Below, one piece after another: positions 26,721-36,630 of a stretch of 64,000 nucleotides of DNA. This DNA comes from Alphaproteobacteria bacterium (GTDB lineage Bacteria; Pseudomonadota; Alphaproteobacteria; Micavibrionales; Micavibrionaceae). A program made the translations under genes and the position numbers. The stretch is from the NCBI GenBank assembly GCA_021775965.1, contig JAJFGV010000043.1, forward strand, positions 124,001 through 188,000, written 5' to 3'. The notes under the pieces are model-generated. The model did not search any database, had not been told where the DNA came from, and saw only the letters and a program-made list of their open reading frames with translations. Numbering within the stretch: position 1 is the first letter of the stretch; the number at the start of each line of letters is the position of its first letter.

Positions 26721-27522
26721 AAAGACATTTGCTGCGCTGGAGCGCGCGGCATTGGTGAGTTTTATTACCGCTGGTGATCCTGACCGCGACACAAGTGCCG
26801 CCGTGCTTGAGGGCCTGCCCGAAGCTGGGGCCGATATCATCGAGCTGGGCATGCCGTTTAGTGACCCGATGGCCGACGGGCCAGTCATTCAGGCCGCTAG
26901 TCAGCGCGCGCTTGCCGCTGGTGCCAACATGCAACAGACCCTTTCCATGGTGCAGCAATTTCGTAGCAAAAATGACGAAACACCGATTGTGCTGATGGGA
27001 TATTTTAACCCGATCATGGCCTATGGGGTGCAGCAATTTGGACAGGATGCCGCGAACGCCGGGGTCGACGGATTGATCATTGTCGATCTGCCGCCCGAAG
27101 AAGATGAAGAATTACAGACAGCCGCCAAGGCAAACAGACTGGATATCATTCGCCTGATCACTCCCACAACGGACGAAAGCCGCCTGAAAACGCTTCTCGA
27201 TGGTGCCAGCGGGTTCCTTTATTACGTATCAATCACCGGGGTTACCGGCACCGCCAGCGCCGATATGAGCAAGCTGGAGCCGCATATCGAGGAAATCAAA
27301 AAACATACCGATTTGCCCATCGCCATTGGTTTTGGCATCAAAACCCCGAAAGACGCCGCCGCGATGGGCCGGATCGGTGATGCTGTCGTGGTTGGGTCAT
27401 CTATTGTTCAAACCATTGAAAATAATGATAAAAATACTGCCGCACGCGCCGTTGCGACGCAGGTCAAAGCCCTGTCTGCAGCCCTCTCCAAACCCTTGGC
27501 AAAACTTGACAATCAGGGGTAA
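26707..27522 (+). CDS. trpA: Tryptophan synthase alpha subunit
   Basis: A 271-residue TIM-barrel lyase releasing indole from indole-glycerol phosphate. The catalytic glutamate is in [16 protein letters not shown], the catalytic aspartate is in the [11 protein letters not shown] strand, and VSITGVTGT and IGFGIKTP form the phosphate site. The start [11 protein letters not shown] is typical. It overlaps the preceding gene by 14 bases and leads into accD after 40 bases, the conserved trpBA-accD-folC order. Confidence 0.95.
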   Translation: MSRIEKTFAALERAALVSFITAGDPDRDTSAAVLEGLPEAGADIIELGMPFSDPMADGPVIQAASQRALAAGANMQQTLSMVQQFRSKNDETPIVLMGYFNPIMAYGVQQFGQDAANAGVDGLIIVDLPPEEDEELQTAAKANRLDIIRLITPTTDESRLKTLLDGASGFLYYVSITGVTGTASADMSKLEPHIEEIKKHTDLPIAIGFGIKTPKDAAAMGRIGDAVVVGSSIVQTIENNDKNTAARAVATQVKALSAALSKPLAKLDNQG

Positions 27523-27562
27523 AACCTGCGACCCTGCCCTCCCTTAATAACGAGATAACGCA

Positions 27563-28666
27563 ATGAATTGGTTAACAAATCTTATCCGGCCTCGTATACG
27601 TTCCCTCGTCGAGCCCAAAGACGTTCCCGATAATCTCTGGCAGAAATGCTCAGGCTGTGAGGGCATGCTGTTTCACCGTGACCTGCTTGAGAATATGAAT
27701 GTCTGCTATCATTGCGGCCATCATTTGCGCATCACGGTCAAAGACAGGCTGGAGCTACTGTTTGACGATGGCGCGTACGACAATATTGACTTGCCCGAAG
27801 TGGCGCATGACCCATTAAAGTTCAAGGACCGGCGCAAATATGCCGACCGTATCAAGGATTCCCGCGCCAAAACCGGGCTGAAAGACGCCATCACCATCGC
27901 CAAGGGCACGATGGGCGGTATTCCGGTTGTGATCGCCGCGTTTAATTTCAGCTTTATGGGAGGGTCCATGGGCGCCGCCGTTGGTGAAGCGCTTTTGAAA
28001 GCCGCGGAAGAAGCCGTGAAATCCAATGCAGCATTCATCACAGTGCCAGCCTCAGGCGGCGCACGGATGCAGGAAGGCATGCTCTCACTGGTCCAGATGC
28101 CACGCAGCATTATCGCCGTAGAGATGGTTAAAGATGCCGGGCTGCCCTATGTCGTGCTGCTGACTGACCCAACCACCGGCGGGGTCAGCGCCTCTTTTGC
28201 CATGGTTGGTGACGTTCATATCGCCGAGCCGGGTTCTATGATTGGCTTTGCCGGACGACGCGTGATTGAGGAAACCGTGCGTGAAACTCTGCCCGATGAC
28301 TTCCAGACGGCTGAATATCTGCTGGAGCACGGCATAGTCGATATGGTCGTGAAACGCCAGAAGTTGAAGGAAACCATCACCAATGTGCTTTCGATGCTGA
28401 TGAAAAAACCGCAGCCGGAAAAGGCCAAAACCGGCAATGGCAGCGGTAAGAAGAGCCGTAAAGACAACCCCAAGGCCAATGGCAAAGCGCCACCGGCAAA
28501 CGGTGAGAAAGCCGACATGGCCAGGGGGAAAAGAGAGGTCGCTGACAAAGCTTTGCTGCAGGTGAAGACCGCCCAAAAAGCCGCAAGGCGCATCTCAAAG
28601 CCCCAATCTAAAACCACGACTAAAACCAAGGCTAAAAGCGCAGCAAAAAAAGTCTCCAAGGGGTAG
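27563..28666 (+). CDS. accD: Acetyl-CoA carboxylase carboxyltransferase subunit beta
   Basis: A 367-residue subunit that, with AccA, moves the carboxyl group from biotin to acetyl-CoA in fatty acid synthesis. The N-terminal zinc ribbon uses C29, C32, C48 and C51. The crotonase-type core includes MGGSMGAAVGE, PASGGARMQEG and PTTGGVSASFA. From about residue 280 there is an added tail of roughly 85 residues, rich in lysine, alanine, glycine and proline (for example TKTKAKSAAKKVSKG), which E. coli AccD lacks. It is in the conserved position between trpA and folC. Confidence 0.93.
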   Translation: MNWLTNLIRPRIRSLVEPKDVPDNLWQKCSGCEGMLFHRDLLENMNVCYHCGHHLRITVKDRLELLFDDGAYDNIDLPEVAHDPLKFKDRRKYADRIKDSRAKTGLKDAITIAKGTMGGIPVVIAAFNFSFMGGSMGAAVGEALLKAAEEAVKSNAAFITVPASGGARMQEGMLSLVQMPRSIIAVEMVKDAGLPYVVLLTDPTTGGVSASFAMVGDVHIAEPGSMIGFAGRRVIEETVRETLPDDFQTAEYLLEHGIVDMVVKRQKLKETITNVLSMLMKKPQPEKAKTGNGSGKKSRKDNPKANGKAPPANGEKADMARGKREVADKALLQVKTAQKAARRISKPQSKTTTKTKAKSAAKKVSKG

Positions 28667-28679
28667 GACAAAAGCCTGA

Positions 28680-30020
28680 ATGTACGCCGCTGACCTCAAA
28701 CACCCCGATCAAACACTGCAGCAAAAACTCCGTGATATTTATGCCCTGAACCGGGGCAAAAAAATTGACCTGTCATTTCGTCAGCCTTATCCGGATTTGC
28801 TGCAGGCTTTTGGCAATCCACATCTGTCCCTGCCACCGGTTATTCACGTCGCAGGAACCAATGGAAAGGGCTCTATTGTTGCAATTATGCGCAGCATTTT
28901 AGAAGAGGCCGGCCATAAAGTGCATGCCTATACCTCACCGCATTTGCTGCAGTTCAATGAGCGCATTTATCTGGCTGGAGGCAATATAGAGGACGCACCA
29001 TTGGAGGCTTTGATCGATGAAGCGCAGGCACTCAATGAAGGCAAAGACATCACATTTTTTGAAATTACGACGGCCATGGCTTTTGCTGCGTTTTCGCGTG
29101 TGCCTGCTGATATTTTGCTGCTGGAAACAGGACTGGGCGGACGGCTTGATTGTACCAATATCATAGAGAAACCGCAGGTTTGCGTAATCAATCAAATTGC
29201 CTTTGACCACACCGAATACCTGGGTGAAAGCCTCAGGGAAATTGCTGCAGAAAAGGCCGGAATCATGAAAAAGGGGGTGCCTTGCGTGATCGGTGTGCAG
29301 AACGAAGAAGCTATAGATGCGGGTGTTATGGATATTTTTGAGGAGAAAGCCGCAGCATTGGGCGTTCCCCTATACCGGGCCGGGCAGGAATGGGATGTAG
29401 CCCCGGATGGTGATGAAATGCGCTTTGTCTTTGAGGGGAAGGAAGAACGCCTGCCCCTACCGAACCTTCAGGGTGCGCACCAGATAGATAATGCTGGGGC
29501 TGCCCTGGCGGCCTTAAAAATCACCGAAAACACCCACCCCCTTAAAGCTGATTCCACCCCCTTAGGATTACGTAAGATAGTTTGGGGAGGAAGACTACAG
29601 CCTATTCAGGGGGATAAGGCGGCAGTATTTAGCCTTCCCGCTCAGTGGGAACTTTGGCTCGACGGCGGGCATAACGACAGCGCCGGGCGCGCACTCGGCC
29701 AACAAGCCGCCATTTGGCGCCAAAAGGACAACAAGCCTCTTCACATCATCCTGGGCATGAAAGCAGACAAAGACCCGGGCGCCTTCCTTAAGCCCCTGCT
29801 GCCCTACGTGGAAAGCCTATCTCTGGTGAACATCGGCGGCGTTGGTGGCAGCTTAAAAGCTCCGGACATCGCACCATTTCTTCAAAAGCAGGGCATTTTA
29901 GCCCTTCATGAAGCTGATAACGTCCGCCAAGCTGTGCAACATATCGTGAAAAATAATGCTGCAGATTCGGCCCGAATTCTGGTTTGCGGTTCCCTCTACC
30001 TGGCGGAACAAGTATATTAA
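28680..30020 (+). CDS. folC: Dihydrofolate synthase / folylpolyglutamate synthase
   Basis: A 446-residue Mur-ligase-type enzyme adding glutamate to dihydropteroate and folates. The P-loop is [12 protein letters not shown], then [28 protein letters not shown] and [14 protein letters not shown], all characteristic. The carbamylated-lysine and C-terminal domains are complete ([12 protein letters not shown]). It starts 13 bases after accD and is followed four bases later by chvI, so the response regulator may be transcribed with the folate gene. Confidence 0.93.
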   Translation: MYAADLKHPDQTLQQKLRDIYALNRGKKIDLSFRQPYPDLLQAFGNPHLSLPPVIHVAGTNGKGSIVAIMRSILEEAGHKVHAYTSPHLLQFNERIYLAGGNIEDAPLEALIDEAQALNEGKDITFFEITTAMAFAAFSRVPADILLLETGLGGRLDCTNIIEKPQVCVINQIAFDHTEYLGESLREIAAEKAGIMKKGVPCVIGVQNEEAIDAGVMDIFEEKAAALGVPLYRAGQEWDVAPDGDEMRFVFEGKEERLPLPNLQGAHQIDNAGAALAALKITENTHPLKADSTPLGLRKIVWGGRLQPIQGDKAAVFSLPAQWELWLDGGHNDSAGRALGQQAAIWRQKDNKPLHIILGMKADKDPGAFLKPLLPYVESLSLVNIGGVGGSLKAPDIAPFLQKQGILALHEADNVRQAVQHIVKNNAADSARILVCGSLYLAEQVY

Positions 30021-30024
30021 CCTT

Positions 30025-30720
30025 ATGACACACCGAATTGCCCTTATAGATGATGACCGCAATATCCTCACTTCCGTATCAATGGCGTTGGAGGCCGAAG
30101 GCTATGAGGTCACCACCTATAATGATGGAGAAGCCGGGCTGGCCGGACTAAACGCCAATATGCCGGACCTGGTCGTACTCGACATCAAAATGCCGCGCAT
30201 GGACGGATTAGAGGTGCTGGGCAAATTGCGTGAAAAATCCAGCGTTCCCGTGATTTTTCTGACTTCCAAAGATGATGAGATTGACGAAGTGGTCGGCCTG
30301 AGGATGGGCGCTGATGATTATATTACCAAACCGTTTTCCCAACGCCTGCTGATTGAGCGCATCAAGACCCTGCTGCGCCGAGGCAACCTACAAGCACCGG
30401 AAAAATCCCAAAGCGAAGAGCCAATCATCCGCGGCTCTCTGACTTTGGACGATTCGCGCCATCTTTGTGCCTGGAAAGGTGTGCCACTCAATATGACTGT
30501 CACTGAATATCTGCTGCTTAAAGTCCTCGCCATGCATCCCGGCCACGTTAAAAACAGAGATCAGTTGATCAACATGGCATATGGTGAGAATATTCATGTA
30601 GACGACCGAACCATAGACTCCCATATAAAACGTGTCAGAAAAAAATTCAAAAACGTCGATTCCGACTTCAACCAGATCGAAACGCTCTACGGCGTTGGAT
30701 ACCGCTATAAAGAAGAATAG
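30025..30720 (+). CDS. chvI: OmpR-family response regulator, ChvI-like
   Basis: A 231-residue regulator. Acidic pocket residues D9-D11, phosphoacceptor D53 in [12 protein letters not shown], the switch threonine in FLTSKDDE and the lysine in DYITKPFS define the receiver. A winged-helix DNA-binding domain follows from about 130 ([20 protein letters not shown] to VRKKFKN). Together with the following histidine kinase it matches ChvI/ChvG (ExoS), the alphaproteobacterial system for acid and envelope stress. The ATG at 30025 fits the family; the upstream open frame overlaps folC. Confidence 0.88.
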   Translation: MTHRIALIDDDRNILTSVSMALEAEGYEVTTYNDGEAGLAGLNANMPDLVVLDIKMPRMDGLEVLGKLREKSSVPVIFLTSKDDEIDEVVGLRMGADDYITKPFSQRLLIERIKTLLRRGNLQAPEKSQSEEPIIRGSLTLDDSRHLCAWKGVPLNMTVTEYLLLKVLAMHPGHVKNRDQLINMAYGENIHVDDRTIDSHIKRVRKKFKNVDSDFNQIETLYGVGYRYKEE

Positions 30721-32419
30721 ATGGTTCCGACTGGGATCTTTGGGCTCCGGGCCACCGGAAATCCCTGAGATTGATAATCTTCTCAATCTATACTGGGGCG
30801 GCCCGGAAAGACGGATCACCGGATTAACCCTTCGCATTATCGGCGTCAATGCCATTGCCCTCATTATCCTTCTATGCGGTATTTTATATCTTGGCCAATA
30901 TCAAAAAGGCCTGATTGAAGCCAAACTTGAAACATTCCAGGCCGAAGTTGAACTGCTCTCCGCCGCTATATCTGAAGGGGCTGTCGATAAATCCAAACAA
31001 GGAGAATTATTATCAGAGCAGGCCAGGACCATGACAAAACGTCTCAGCTTTATCTCTGGCAAGCACGTACGGTTGTTCGATACAAGTGGCCTTTTGATTG
31101 CCGATTCGACTGATCTGTTAAGCCCTGAAGAGACTCTGAATATAGCCAATCGCAATCAAGGCAATGACATACTTCACAGTTTGCAGATCCTGAAGAATAT
31201 GGCGGGCTATATTATCAGCTTGCTTCCAGACCGCCGCGTTTTGCCTTTTTATCCCGATATTCAATCTGATCAGGGTGTTGATTATCCTGACGTTCCTGAT
31301 GCCATGGCCGGACAGATTAGCCTGTCTGCCTGGTACGATCAGGATGGCGGAATTTTTCTCTCTGCAGCCGCTCCGTTGCATATAAAAAAGAATCTTGTCG
31401 GCTCTGTTTTGGTGACGCGAGAAGGGAAAGATATTGAAAATGCTATCGGTCAGGTCTGGGCTGATGTCTTGCGAGTCTTTCTGGCAACGCTGCTTGTCAC
31501 CATTTTGCTATCCATTTATTTGTCCGGTGTTATTGCGCGGCCTCTTAGGAAACTCGCCAGCGCTGCGGAAGAGGTCCGTAGAGGCCAAAGCGATGAAATC
31601 CCCGACCTCAGCCATCGTCATGATGAAATTGGCGATCTGTCAATGGTTCTGCGGGATATGACACAGGCGTTATGGGAGCGGATGGATTCGATCGAGCATT
31701 TTGCCGCCGATGTCGCCCATGAGCTTAAAAACCCTCTGACGTCTCTACGTAGCGCGATTGAAACCGCTTTTGTTGTTAAGAAGAAAGAAGACCGCGACAA
31801 GCTATTTAAAATCATCATGCATGATCTGGAACGGCTCGACCGTCTGATCAGCGATATATCGCATGCTTCACGTATTGATGCCGAGTTGTCACGGGAAGTT
31901 TTTAAATCCATTGACGTTAAGCAAGCTTTGATCCGTTTGATTGACGCCTATAAAAATCCATTGGAGCGGGAAAACGGCCAGGACACAGAGGAACAGTATT
32001 CCGCCAAAATCGATACGGTCGAAGTGCGGCTGGAGATGCCCGAAAATAGTGACATCAATATCTGGGGGTTGGAAACCCGGCTGGTTCAGGTTTTTGAAAA
32101 TCTGATTTCCAATGCGGTTTCTTTCTCTCCCAAAAAGGGAATTGTCAGCATTGATATCACCATGCAAAGACAGCAAATCAGAATCACAGTAGAAGATCAG
32201 GGTCCCGGCATTCCTAAAAACAAGCTGGAAAGCATTTTCGAACGGTTTTATTCCGAGCGCCCCGAACATGAAGATTACGGACGTCATTCGGGTCTGGGGC
32301 TATCGATTTGCCGCCAGATTATCACCGCCCATCAGGGCCGTATTTTTGCCGAGAACATCACGGATAAATCCGGCAAGGTCAAAGGTGCCCGATTTGTTGT
32401 GGTTTTGAATAGTTTGTAG
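30695..32419 (+). CDS. chvG: Sensor histidine kinase, ChvG-like
   Basis: About 574 residues. A cytosolic N-terminus leads to transmembrane helix one ([22 protein letters not shown]), a periplasmic domain of about 220 residues, helix two ([20 protein letters not shown]), a HAMP segment, and a kinase core with H-box [18 protein letters not shown]-box [10 protein letters not shown], and G-boxes DQGPGIP and GLGLS. The [21 protein letters not shown] start of the sensor is typical of ChvG. The start is uncertain: no in-frame ATG exists; TTG 30695 overlaps chvI by 26 bases, GTG 30632 by 89. The hprK and PTS genes that often follow chvG are absent. Confidence 0.85.
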   Translation: MDTAIKKNRWFRLGSLGSGPPEIPEIDNLLNLYWGGPERRITGLTLRIIGVNAIALIILLCGILYLGQYQKGLIEAKLETFQAEVELLSAAISEGAVDKSKQGELLSEQARTMTKRLSFISGKHVRLFDTSGLLIADSTDLLSPEETLNIANRNQGNDILHSLQILKNMAGYIISLLPDRRVLPFYPDIQSDQGVDYPDVPDAMAGQISLSAWYDQDGGIFLSAAAPLHIKKNLVGSVLVTREGKDIENAIGQVWADVLRVFLATLLVTILLSIYLSGVIARPLRKLASAAEEVRRGQSDEIPDLSHRHDEIGDLSMVLRDMTQALWERMDSIEHFAADVAHELKNPLTSLRSAIETAFVVKKKEDRDKLFKIIMHDLERLDRLISDISHASRIDAELSREVFKSIDVKQALIRLIDAYKNPLERENGQDTEEQYSAKIDTVEVRLEMPENSDINIWGLETRLVQVFENLISNAVSFSPKKGIVSIDITMQRQQIRITVEDQGPGIPKNKLESIFERFYSERPEHEDYGRHSGLGLSICRQIITAHQGRIFAENITDKSGKVKGARFVVVLNSL

Positions 32420-32530
32420 GTTTAAACTTAGGGGCCAGACGGTATTTCAGGATTTATGTTTAAATTCAAACCTGCTGTGGGGGATACACCATCTCTGGCG
32501 TTCATCCAATGCTCCATTATATCGGGAAAT

Positions 32531-32911
32531 CTATCCATCAAATACACCTTTCTCTATTTTTAACACCGCATTTTCTTTTGATACGCCCGTTCCATCATGG
32601 GATCGAAGCATTATCGTGATGATTTTATTATCATCTTCATTGTCTACTATACTATATAAAAGCCGGTCCGAGGTCAAATTTGAGAGGTCTATAAGCTTGG
32701 TTCTGCCGTTCAATAGCGTAATCAGATTAATAACATTTTTCTCAGTTAAATCAGGGTCTTCATCGGTATCGAGCAACAAATATTCGCCCACAGGCTCATA
32801 TTCGCTCTTTTCTTCTTTAAATTCAAAGAGTTGATAGGAGTGTTCTACCAGCGGGTTGCGCTTGTATATGAATTGCGGTTTTTCGCTTTCTTCGTTAAAT
32901 CCGAGTGCCAT
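32531..32911 (-). CDS. Hypothetical acidic protein
   Basis: A 126-residue acidic, soluble protein of unknown function. The sequence is rich in glutamate and aspartate (FEFKEEKSEYEPVGEYLLLDTDEDPDLTEKN) and has no signal peptide, membrane helix or catalytic motif that I recognise. It is AT-rich compared with chvG and ahcY, stands alone on the minus strand between them, and is divergent from ahcY across 116 bases. Confidence 0.55.
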   Translation of the reverse strand: MALGFNEESEKPQFIYKRNPLVEHSYQLFEFKEEKSEYEPVGEYLLLDTDEDPDLTEKNVINLITLLNGRTKLIDLSNLTSDRLLYSIVDNEDDNKIITIMLRSHDGTGVSKENAVLKIEKGVFDG

Positions 32912-33027
32912 AGGGTAATATTACCATGATTTTGCTGTAAAAAAATCTTATTTCGCTTGAAATCATACAGGCAAAATGTAATGAATTCAGCTGTTTTTAT
33001 TATTTTAGTCTCTAAAAGGAGAAAATC

Positions 33028-34338
33028 ATGTCCGCCCAACCCGAAGCTGTCGATCAGGATTATAAAGTTGCCGATATCACCCTTGCCGATTGGGGCCGCA
33101 AAGAGATCAGCATCGCCGAGAGCGAAATGCCCGGCCTGATGTCGACACGTGAGGAATATGACGGCGAGCAGCCATTAAAGGGTGCGCGCATTGTGGGTTG
33201 TCTGCACATGACCATCCAGACCGCTGTACTCATTGAAACGCTGACATCGCTGGGCGCGGAAGTCCGCTGGAGCTCCTGCAATATCTTTTCAACACAAGAC
33301 CAGGCCGCTGCTGCGATTGCCGCTGCCGGCATTCCTGTTTTCGCCTGGAAAGGCCAGACAGAAGAAGAAGGCGAATGGTGTATCCACCAAACAATCAAAG
33401 GACCGGATGGCTGGGTTCCCAATATGATTTTGGATGATGGTGGTGATCTGACCCGCATCATGCATGAAGATTATCCAGAGTTGATGGCCGATGTGAAAGG
33501 CCTGTCCGAGGAAACAACAACCGGCGTGATGTTCCTCAATGACATGGAGAAAAAGGGCACGCTGAAAGTGCCCGCCATTAACGTCAACGACTCAGTAACA
33601 AAATCAAAATTCGACAACAAATACGGTTGCCGCGAATCTCTGGTCGATGGTATTAAACGTGCCACCGATGTGATGATGTCCGGTAAGGTCGCCGTATGTG
33701 CAGGTTTCGGCGATGTTGGTAAGGGCTCAGCCGAGTCGTTACGCTCCGCCGGTGCCCGTGTCCTCGTGACCGAAATTGATCCGATCTGTGCGTTGCAAGC
33801 CGCGATGGAAGGTTTTGAAGTTGTCACCATGGAAGAAGGCGCCAAGCGCGGTGATATTTTTGTGACCACTACGGGGAACAAAGACATCATTACCGTCGAT
33901 CATATGCGCGACATGAAAGACCGGGCGATTGTTTGCAATATCGGACACTTCGATAATGAGATTCAGATTGAGCCACTGCGCAATATGAAGTGGACCAATA
34001 TCAAACCGCAAGTTGATGAGATTGAATTCCCCGATGGCAAACGCATTATCATGCTGGCCGAAGGGCGTTTGGTAAATCTGGGTTGTGGTACAGGCCACCC
34101 GAGCTTTGTGATGAGTGCGAGCTTTACCAACCAGACTCTGGCCCAGATCGAGCTTTGGAAGAACGCCGACAAATACGAAAATAAAGTCTACGTGCTACCC
34201 AAACATCTCGATGAAAAGGTCGCGTTCCTGCATCTTGAAAAGGTCGGCGCGGCACTATCGAAGCTCACCCAGGACCAGGCCGATTATATCGACGTCCCTG
34301 TCGACGGCCCGTTCAAAAAGGACGATTATCGGTATTAG
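33028..34338 (+). CDS. ahcY: Adenosylhomocysteinase
   Basis: A 436-residue enzyme that splits S-adenosylhomocysteine to adenosine and homocysteine, keeping methylation cycles running. Substrate residues appear in [16 protein letters not shown] and [13 protein letters not shown]; the NAD-binding fold has [15 protein letters not shown], and the C-terminus ends in KKDDYRY as expected. AAAAGGAG lies a few bases before the ATG. I found no SAH riboswitch pattern in the 116-base leader. Confidence 0.96.
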   Translation: MSAQPEAVDQDYKVADITLADWGRKEISIAESEMPGLMSTREEYDGEQPLKGARIVGCLHMTIQTAVLIETLTSLGAEVRWSSCNIFSTQDQAAAAIAAAGIPVFAWKGQTEEEGEWCIHQTIKGPDGWVPNMILDDGGDLTRIMHEDYPELMADVKGLSEETTTGVMFLNDMEKKGTLKVPAINVNDSVTKSKFDNKYGCRESLVDGIKRATDVMMSGKVAVCAGFGDVGKGSAESLRSAGARVLVTEIDPICALQAAMEGFEVVTMEEGAKRGDIFVTTTGNKDIITVDHMRDMKDRAIVCNIGHFDNEIQIEPLRNMKWTNIKPQVDEIEFPDGKRIIMLAEGRLVNLGCGTGHPSFVMSASFTNQTLAQIELWKNADKYENKVYVLPKHLDEKVAFLHLEKVGAALSKLTQDQADYIDVPVDGPFKKDDYRY

Positions 34339-34352
34339 AGGGCAATTAATTT

Positions 34353-35189
34353 CTATTCGGGGGAGGGGTCCTGGTATAAACTTTTACCGTCAGGATTTGT
34401 AGTGGCATTAACTCCGTCTACAAGTTGAACCATCTTTCCCTCTGGAAGTGGTTGAATATTTGGTACCGGCTTGCCTTTTATAATAGGAGCAGGTGGAATC
34501 ACGCGCAACTCCTCGTCTGCAGTATCCTTAATGATGTCAAAAGCGTTCAAGGGCACTATGACCGGGTTACTGTCCTCATCAGAAACTACAAGAGCCTTTA
34601 ACCCTTCGGCTGAGATGAGGGTTGGAGCCATGTCTTTAGAATCAGGTTTTAAAATTCTAATGTCATTACCTTCTATCAATATTTTACGGCCAAGGACATC
34701 TTTCAACTGAACCTTACGAAGCGTCGAAGTGTCCAGCGCTTCCATATCGGCCTTTAATGCCATATGTACTTTTCCAGTGACGCGTCTTGTTGCTACATAT
34801 TCGTCAGTGAGTTCAGTAGTTGAACCAGCGCCTGTGGCGTCAATAAAAAGAGTATCGGGAGAATAGTTAATCGCTGGCTGGGGAACCTGAACTTCTTCCT
34901 GATCACTTTTTTTGCCAACCACAACATTTTTTATATAGGTACGATAACCAATAGCTCCCGGCGGCATATCTCCAAATTTAAGATTTTTAACTTTCTGATC
35001 TTTTGGTGGTGGGGGCTCCTGAATTTTTTTAGGCTCCTCTTTTTTACCTTTAAAACCGGGTAGATAAATATATTCTGCATAGACTGCCCCACTAAAGGCT
35101 GCAGCCTTTAGTGCCTGTGTAGGGGTTGGTGTTACCGGGTTTTCTTCCGTTACTTTCTCCGGTGTTACCTGCTTTTCTTCTTCAGCCAT
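34353..35189 (-). CDS. Hypothetical proline- and lysine-rich protein
   Basis: A 278-residue protein of unknown function. It begins with an acidic, low-complexity stretch (EEEKQVTPEKVTEENPVTPTPTQ), followed by a lysine- and proline-rich linker (KKEEPKKIQEPPPPKDQKVK) and a beta-rich second half (VRRVTGKVHMALKADMEALD-like strands; VLGRKILIEGNDIRIL). A weakly hydrophobic ALKAAAFSGAVYAEYIYL segment near residue 27 is too polar for a clear membrane helix. The composition suggests a structural or scaffolding protein, but this is guesswork. It converges on ahcY. Confidence 0.5.
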   Translation of the reverse strand: MAEEEKQVTPEKVTEENPVTPTPTQALKAAAFSGAVYAEYIYLPGFKGKKEEPKKIQEPPPPKDQKVKNLKFGDMPPGAIGYRTYIKNVVVGKKSDQEEVQVPQPAINYSPDTLFIDATGAGSTTELTDEYVATRRVTGKVHMALKADMEALDTSTLRKVQLKDVLGRKILIEGNDIRILKPDSKDMAPTLISAEGLKALVVSDEDSNPVIVPLNAFDIIKDTADEELRVIPPAPIIKGKPVPNIQPLPEGKMVQLVDGVNATTNPDGKSLYQDPSPE

Positions 35190-35391
35190 TTGTCTTCCCT
35201 GTTCTTTATCGCTTAATAACGTACAATGTTGAATATTATATAATTATGACAATAAACAACAGTTATGGCATCTAAGGGTGCCGGAGCAGGTTATAAGACA
35301 TATTTCCGAAAAAGTCAAAAGCATACTTAAAAAACACATTTATATGCATATAAATTGCCTCTAGAGGGCGTGTCAGAGTAAATGTGAGGAT
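35190..35391. other. Intergenic region with an 18-base palindrome
   Basis: A 202-base AT-rich gap between two minus-strand genes. It contains the perfect 18-base palindrome ATTTATATGCATATAAAT at 35338-35355 and, two bases later, CCTCTAGAGG (35358-35367). Read on the minus strand, the first palindrome is followed by GTGTTTTTT, so it could act as a weak terminator for the GNAT gene or as an operator for the downstream hypothetical gene. Confidence 0.45.
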
Positions 35392-35667
35392 TCAGACTTT
35401 CAAATCATCATACTCATTATGCCTCGTGAGCCAGGTGGCGGCGAAACCGCATATCGGTACAGCCTTTAAATTCTCCGTACGCACCAAATCCATCAGCCCA
35501 TGCATAAACTTGCTGGCTGCGCCTTTGCCGCGCAGCTCCTTTGGGGCGTACACATAGTCGATATAGAGGACATCTTCCTTTTTATGCGTATTGGCATAGA
35601 CGATATGGCCGTCATGGTCCTGCTCGTAACGGCTTTCTTTTTCATTAAATGTGATGGGCTGGTCCAT
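35392..35667 (-). CDS. GNAT-like N-acetyltransferase (YidJ/NATD1-type)
   Basis: A 91-residue protein of the short GNAT branch. The pattern is FNEKESRYEQDHDGHIVYAN, then IDYVYAPKELRGKGAASKFMHGLMDLVR, which contains the acetyl-CoA loop (R-G-K-G-A), and a final VPICGFAATWL strand. These small acetyltransferases (GtnT/NATD1 group) have poorly known substrates. I took the ATG at 35667, which matches the family length; the frame continues upstream into the divergent purU start region. Confidence 0.8.
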   Translation of the reverse strand: MDQPITFNEKESRYEQDHDGHIVYANTHKKEDVLYIDYVYAPKELRGKGAASKFMHGLMDLVRTENLKAVPICGFAATWLTRHNEYDDLKV

Positions 35668-35731
35668 GGTTTTTAATATAGCGCGCCAGCACCCACTTGC
35701 CAGCGCTTTATTATCAGGGGATACTATCCGC

Positions 35732-36571
35732 ATGTACGTCTTACGCCTTCATTGTGATGACCGACCGGGTGTTGTGGCCGCGGTGGCGACCGCATTATCA
35801 AATACCGAGTGTAATATCGAGGAATCGGCACAGTTTAACGACCATCTCTCCGGCCAGTTCTTTATGCGTGTGGTGTTTGCACCGCTGAACGAGCGCGCCA
35901 AAGACAATTTCGAAGCCGCGTTTGAGGATATTGCCAACACTTTCAATATGACCTGGCAGATCACAGCGATGGACGCGCCCGTACGTACGCTTATTCTGGT
36001 GTCGAAAGAGGATCATTGCTTGAACGATCTACTGTACCGCTGGCGTACAAAGCATCTCAATATTGATATTGTCGGCGTGGTTTCCAATCATGAAGACTGC
36101 CGCAGCCTGGTAGAGGAGCGCGGTATCCCATTCCATTACCTCCCCGTTACCAAGGACAGTAAAAAAGAGCAGGAAACGGCGCTTTGTAAAATTATAGAAG
36201 ACAGCGATGCAGAATTGGTCGTCCTCGCTCGCTATATGCAGGTTCTCTCCCATGATGTATGCAACAAGTACGCTGGCCGTGTTATTAATATCCATCATTC
36301 TTTCCTGCCCGGCTTTAAAGGCGCCAAGCCCTACCATCAGGCTTATGAGCGCGGGGTAAAGATTATCGGTGCCACCGCACATTTCGCCACCGCCGATCTC
36401 GATGAAGGGCCGATTATCGAGCAGGAAACCGTACGCATTGATCACACATACGGCCCGAAAAAGCTGCAATCACTGGGGCGTGATACGGAAAGCCGTGTAC
36501 TGGCCAGCGCCATTGGCGCCTACACCGAGCGCCGGATTTTCCTTCATGGTGAACGGACGGTCATTCTTTAG
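35732..36571 (+). CDS. purU: Formyltetrahydrofolate deformylase
   Basis: A 279-residue enzyme that releases formate from 10-formyltetrahydrofolate. An N-terminal ACT domain (LHCDDRPGVVAAVATAL) is followed by a formyltransferase-type domain with ARYMQVLS, the catalytic INIHHSFLPGFKGAKPY and ATAHFATADLDEGPII. All catalytic residues I can identify are intact. The ATG at 35732 fits the family start. The starts of purU and the GNAT gene are divergent with 64 bases between them, so they share a promoter region. Confidence 0.92.
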   Translation: MYVLRLHCDDRPGVVAAVATALSNTECNIEESAQFNDHLSGQFFMRVVFAPLNERAKDNFEAAFEDIANTFNMTWQITAMDAPVRTLILVSKEDHCLNDLLYRWRTKHLNIDIVGVVSNHEDCRSLVEERGIPFHYLPVTKDSKKEQETALCKIIEDSDAELVVLARYMQVLSHDVCNKYAGRVINIHHSFLPGFKGAKPYHQAYERGVKIIGATAHFATADLDEGPIIEQETVRIDHTYGPKKLQSLGRDTESRVLASAIGAYTERRIFLHGERTVIL

Positions 36572-36630
36572 AGTTCCTATGAGCGCGTTTTTCTTGCCGT
36601 ACACCGCATGCGGCTTTACACTTAATTATC

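Noticed and set aside
30721-30768. ATG at 30721 as the chvG start
   Set aside because: It directly follows the chvI stop, but its frame differs from the kinase and reaches a stop after 15 codons.
32912-33027. SAH riboswitch upstream of ahcY
   Set aside because: The 116-base leader is AT-rich, and I see neither the paired elements nor the conserved core of that class.
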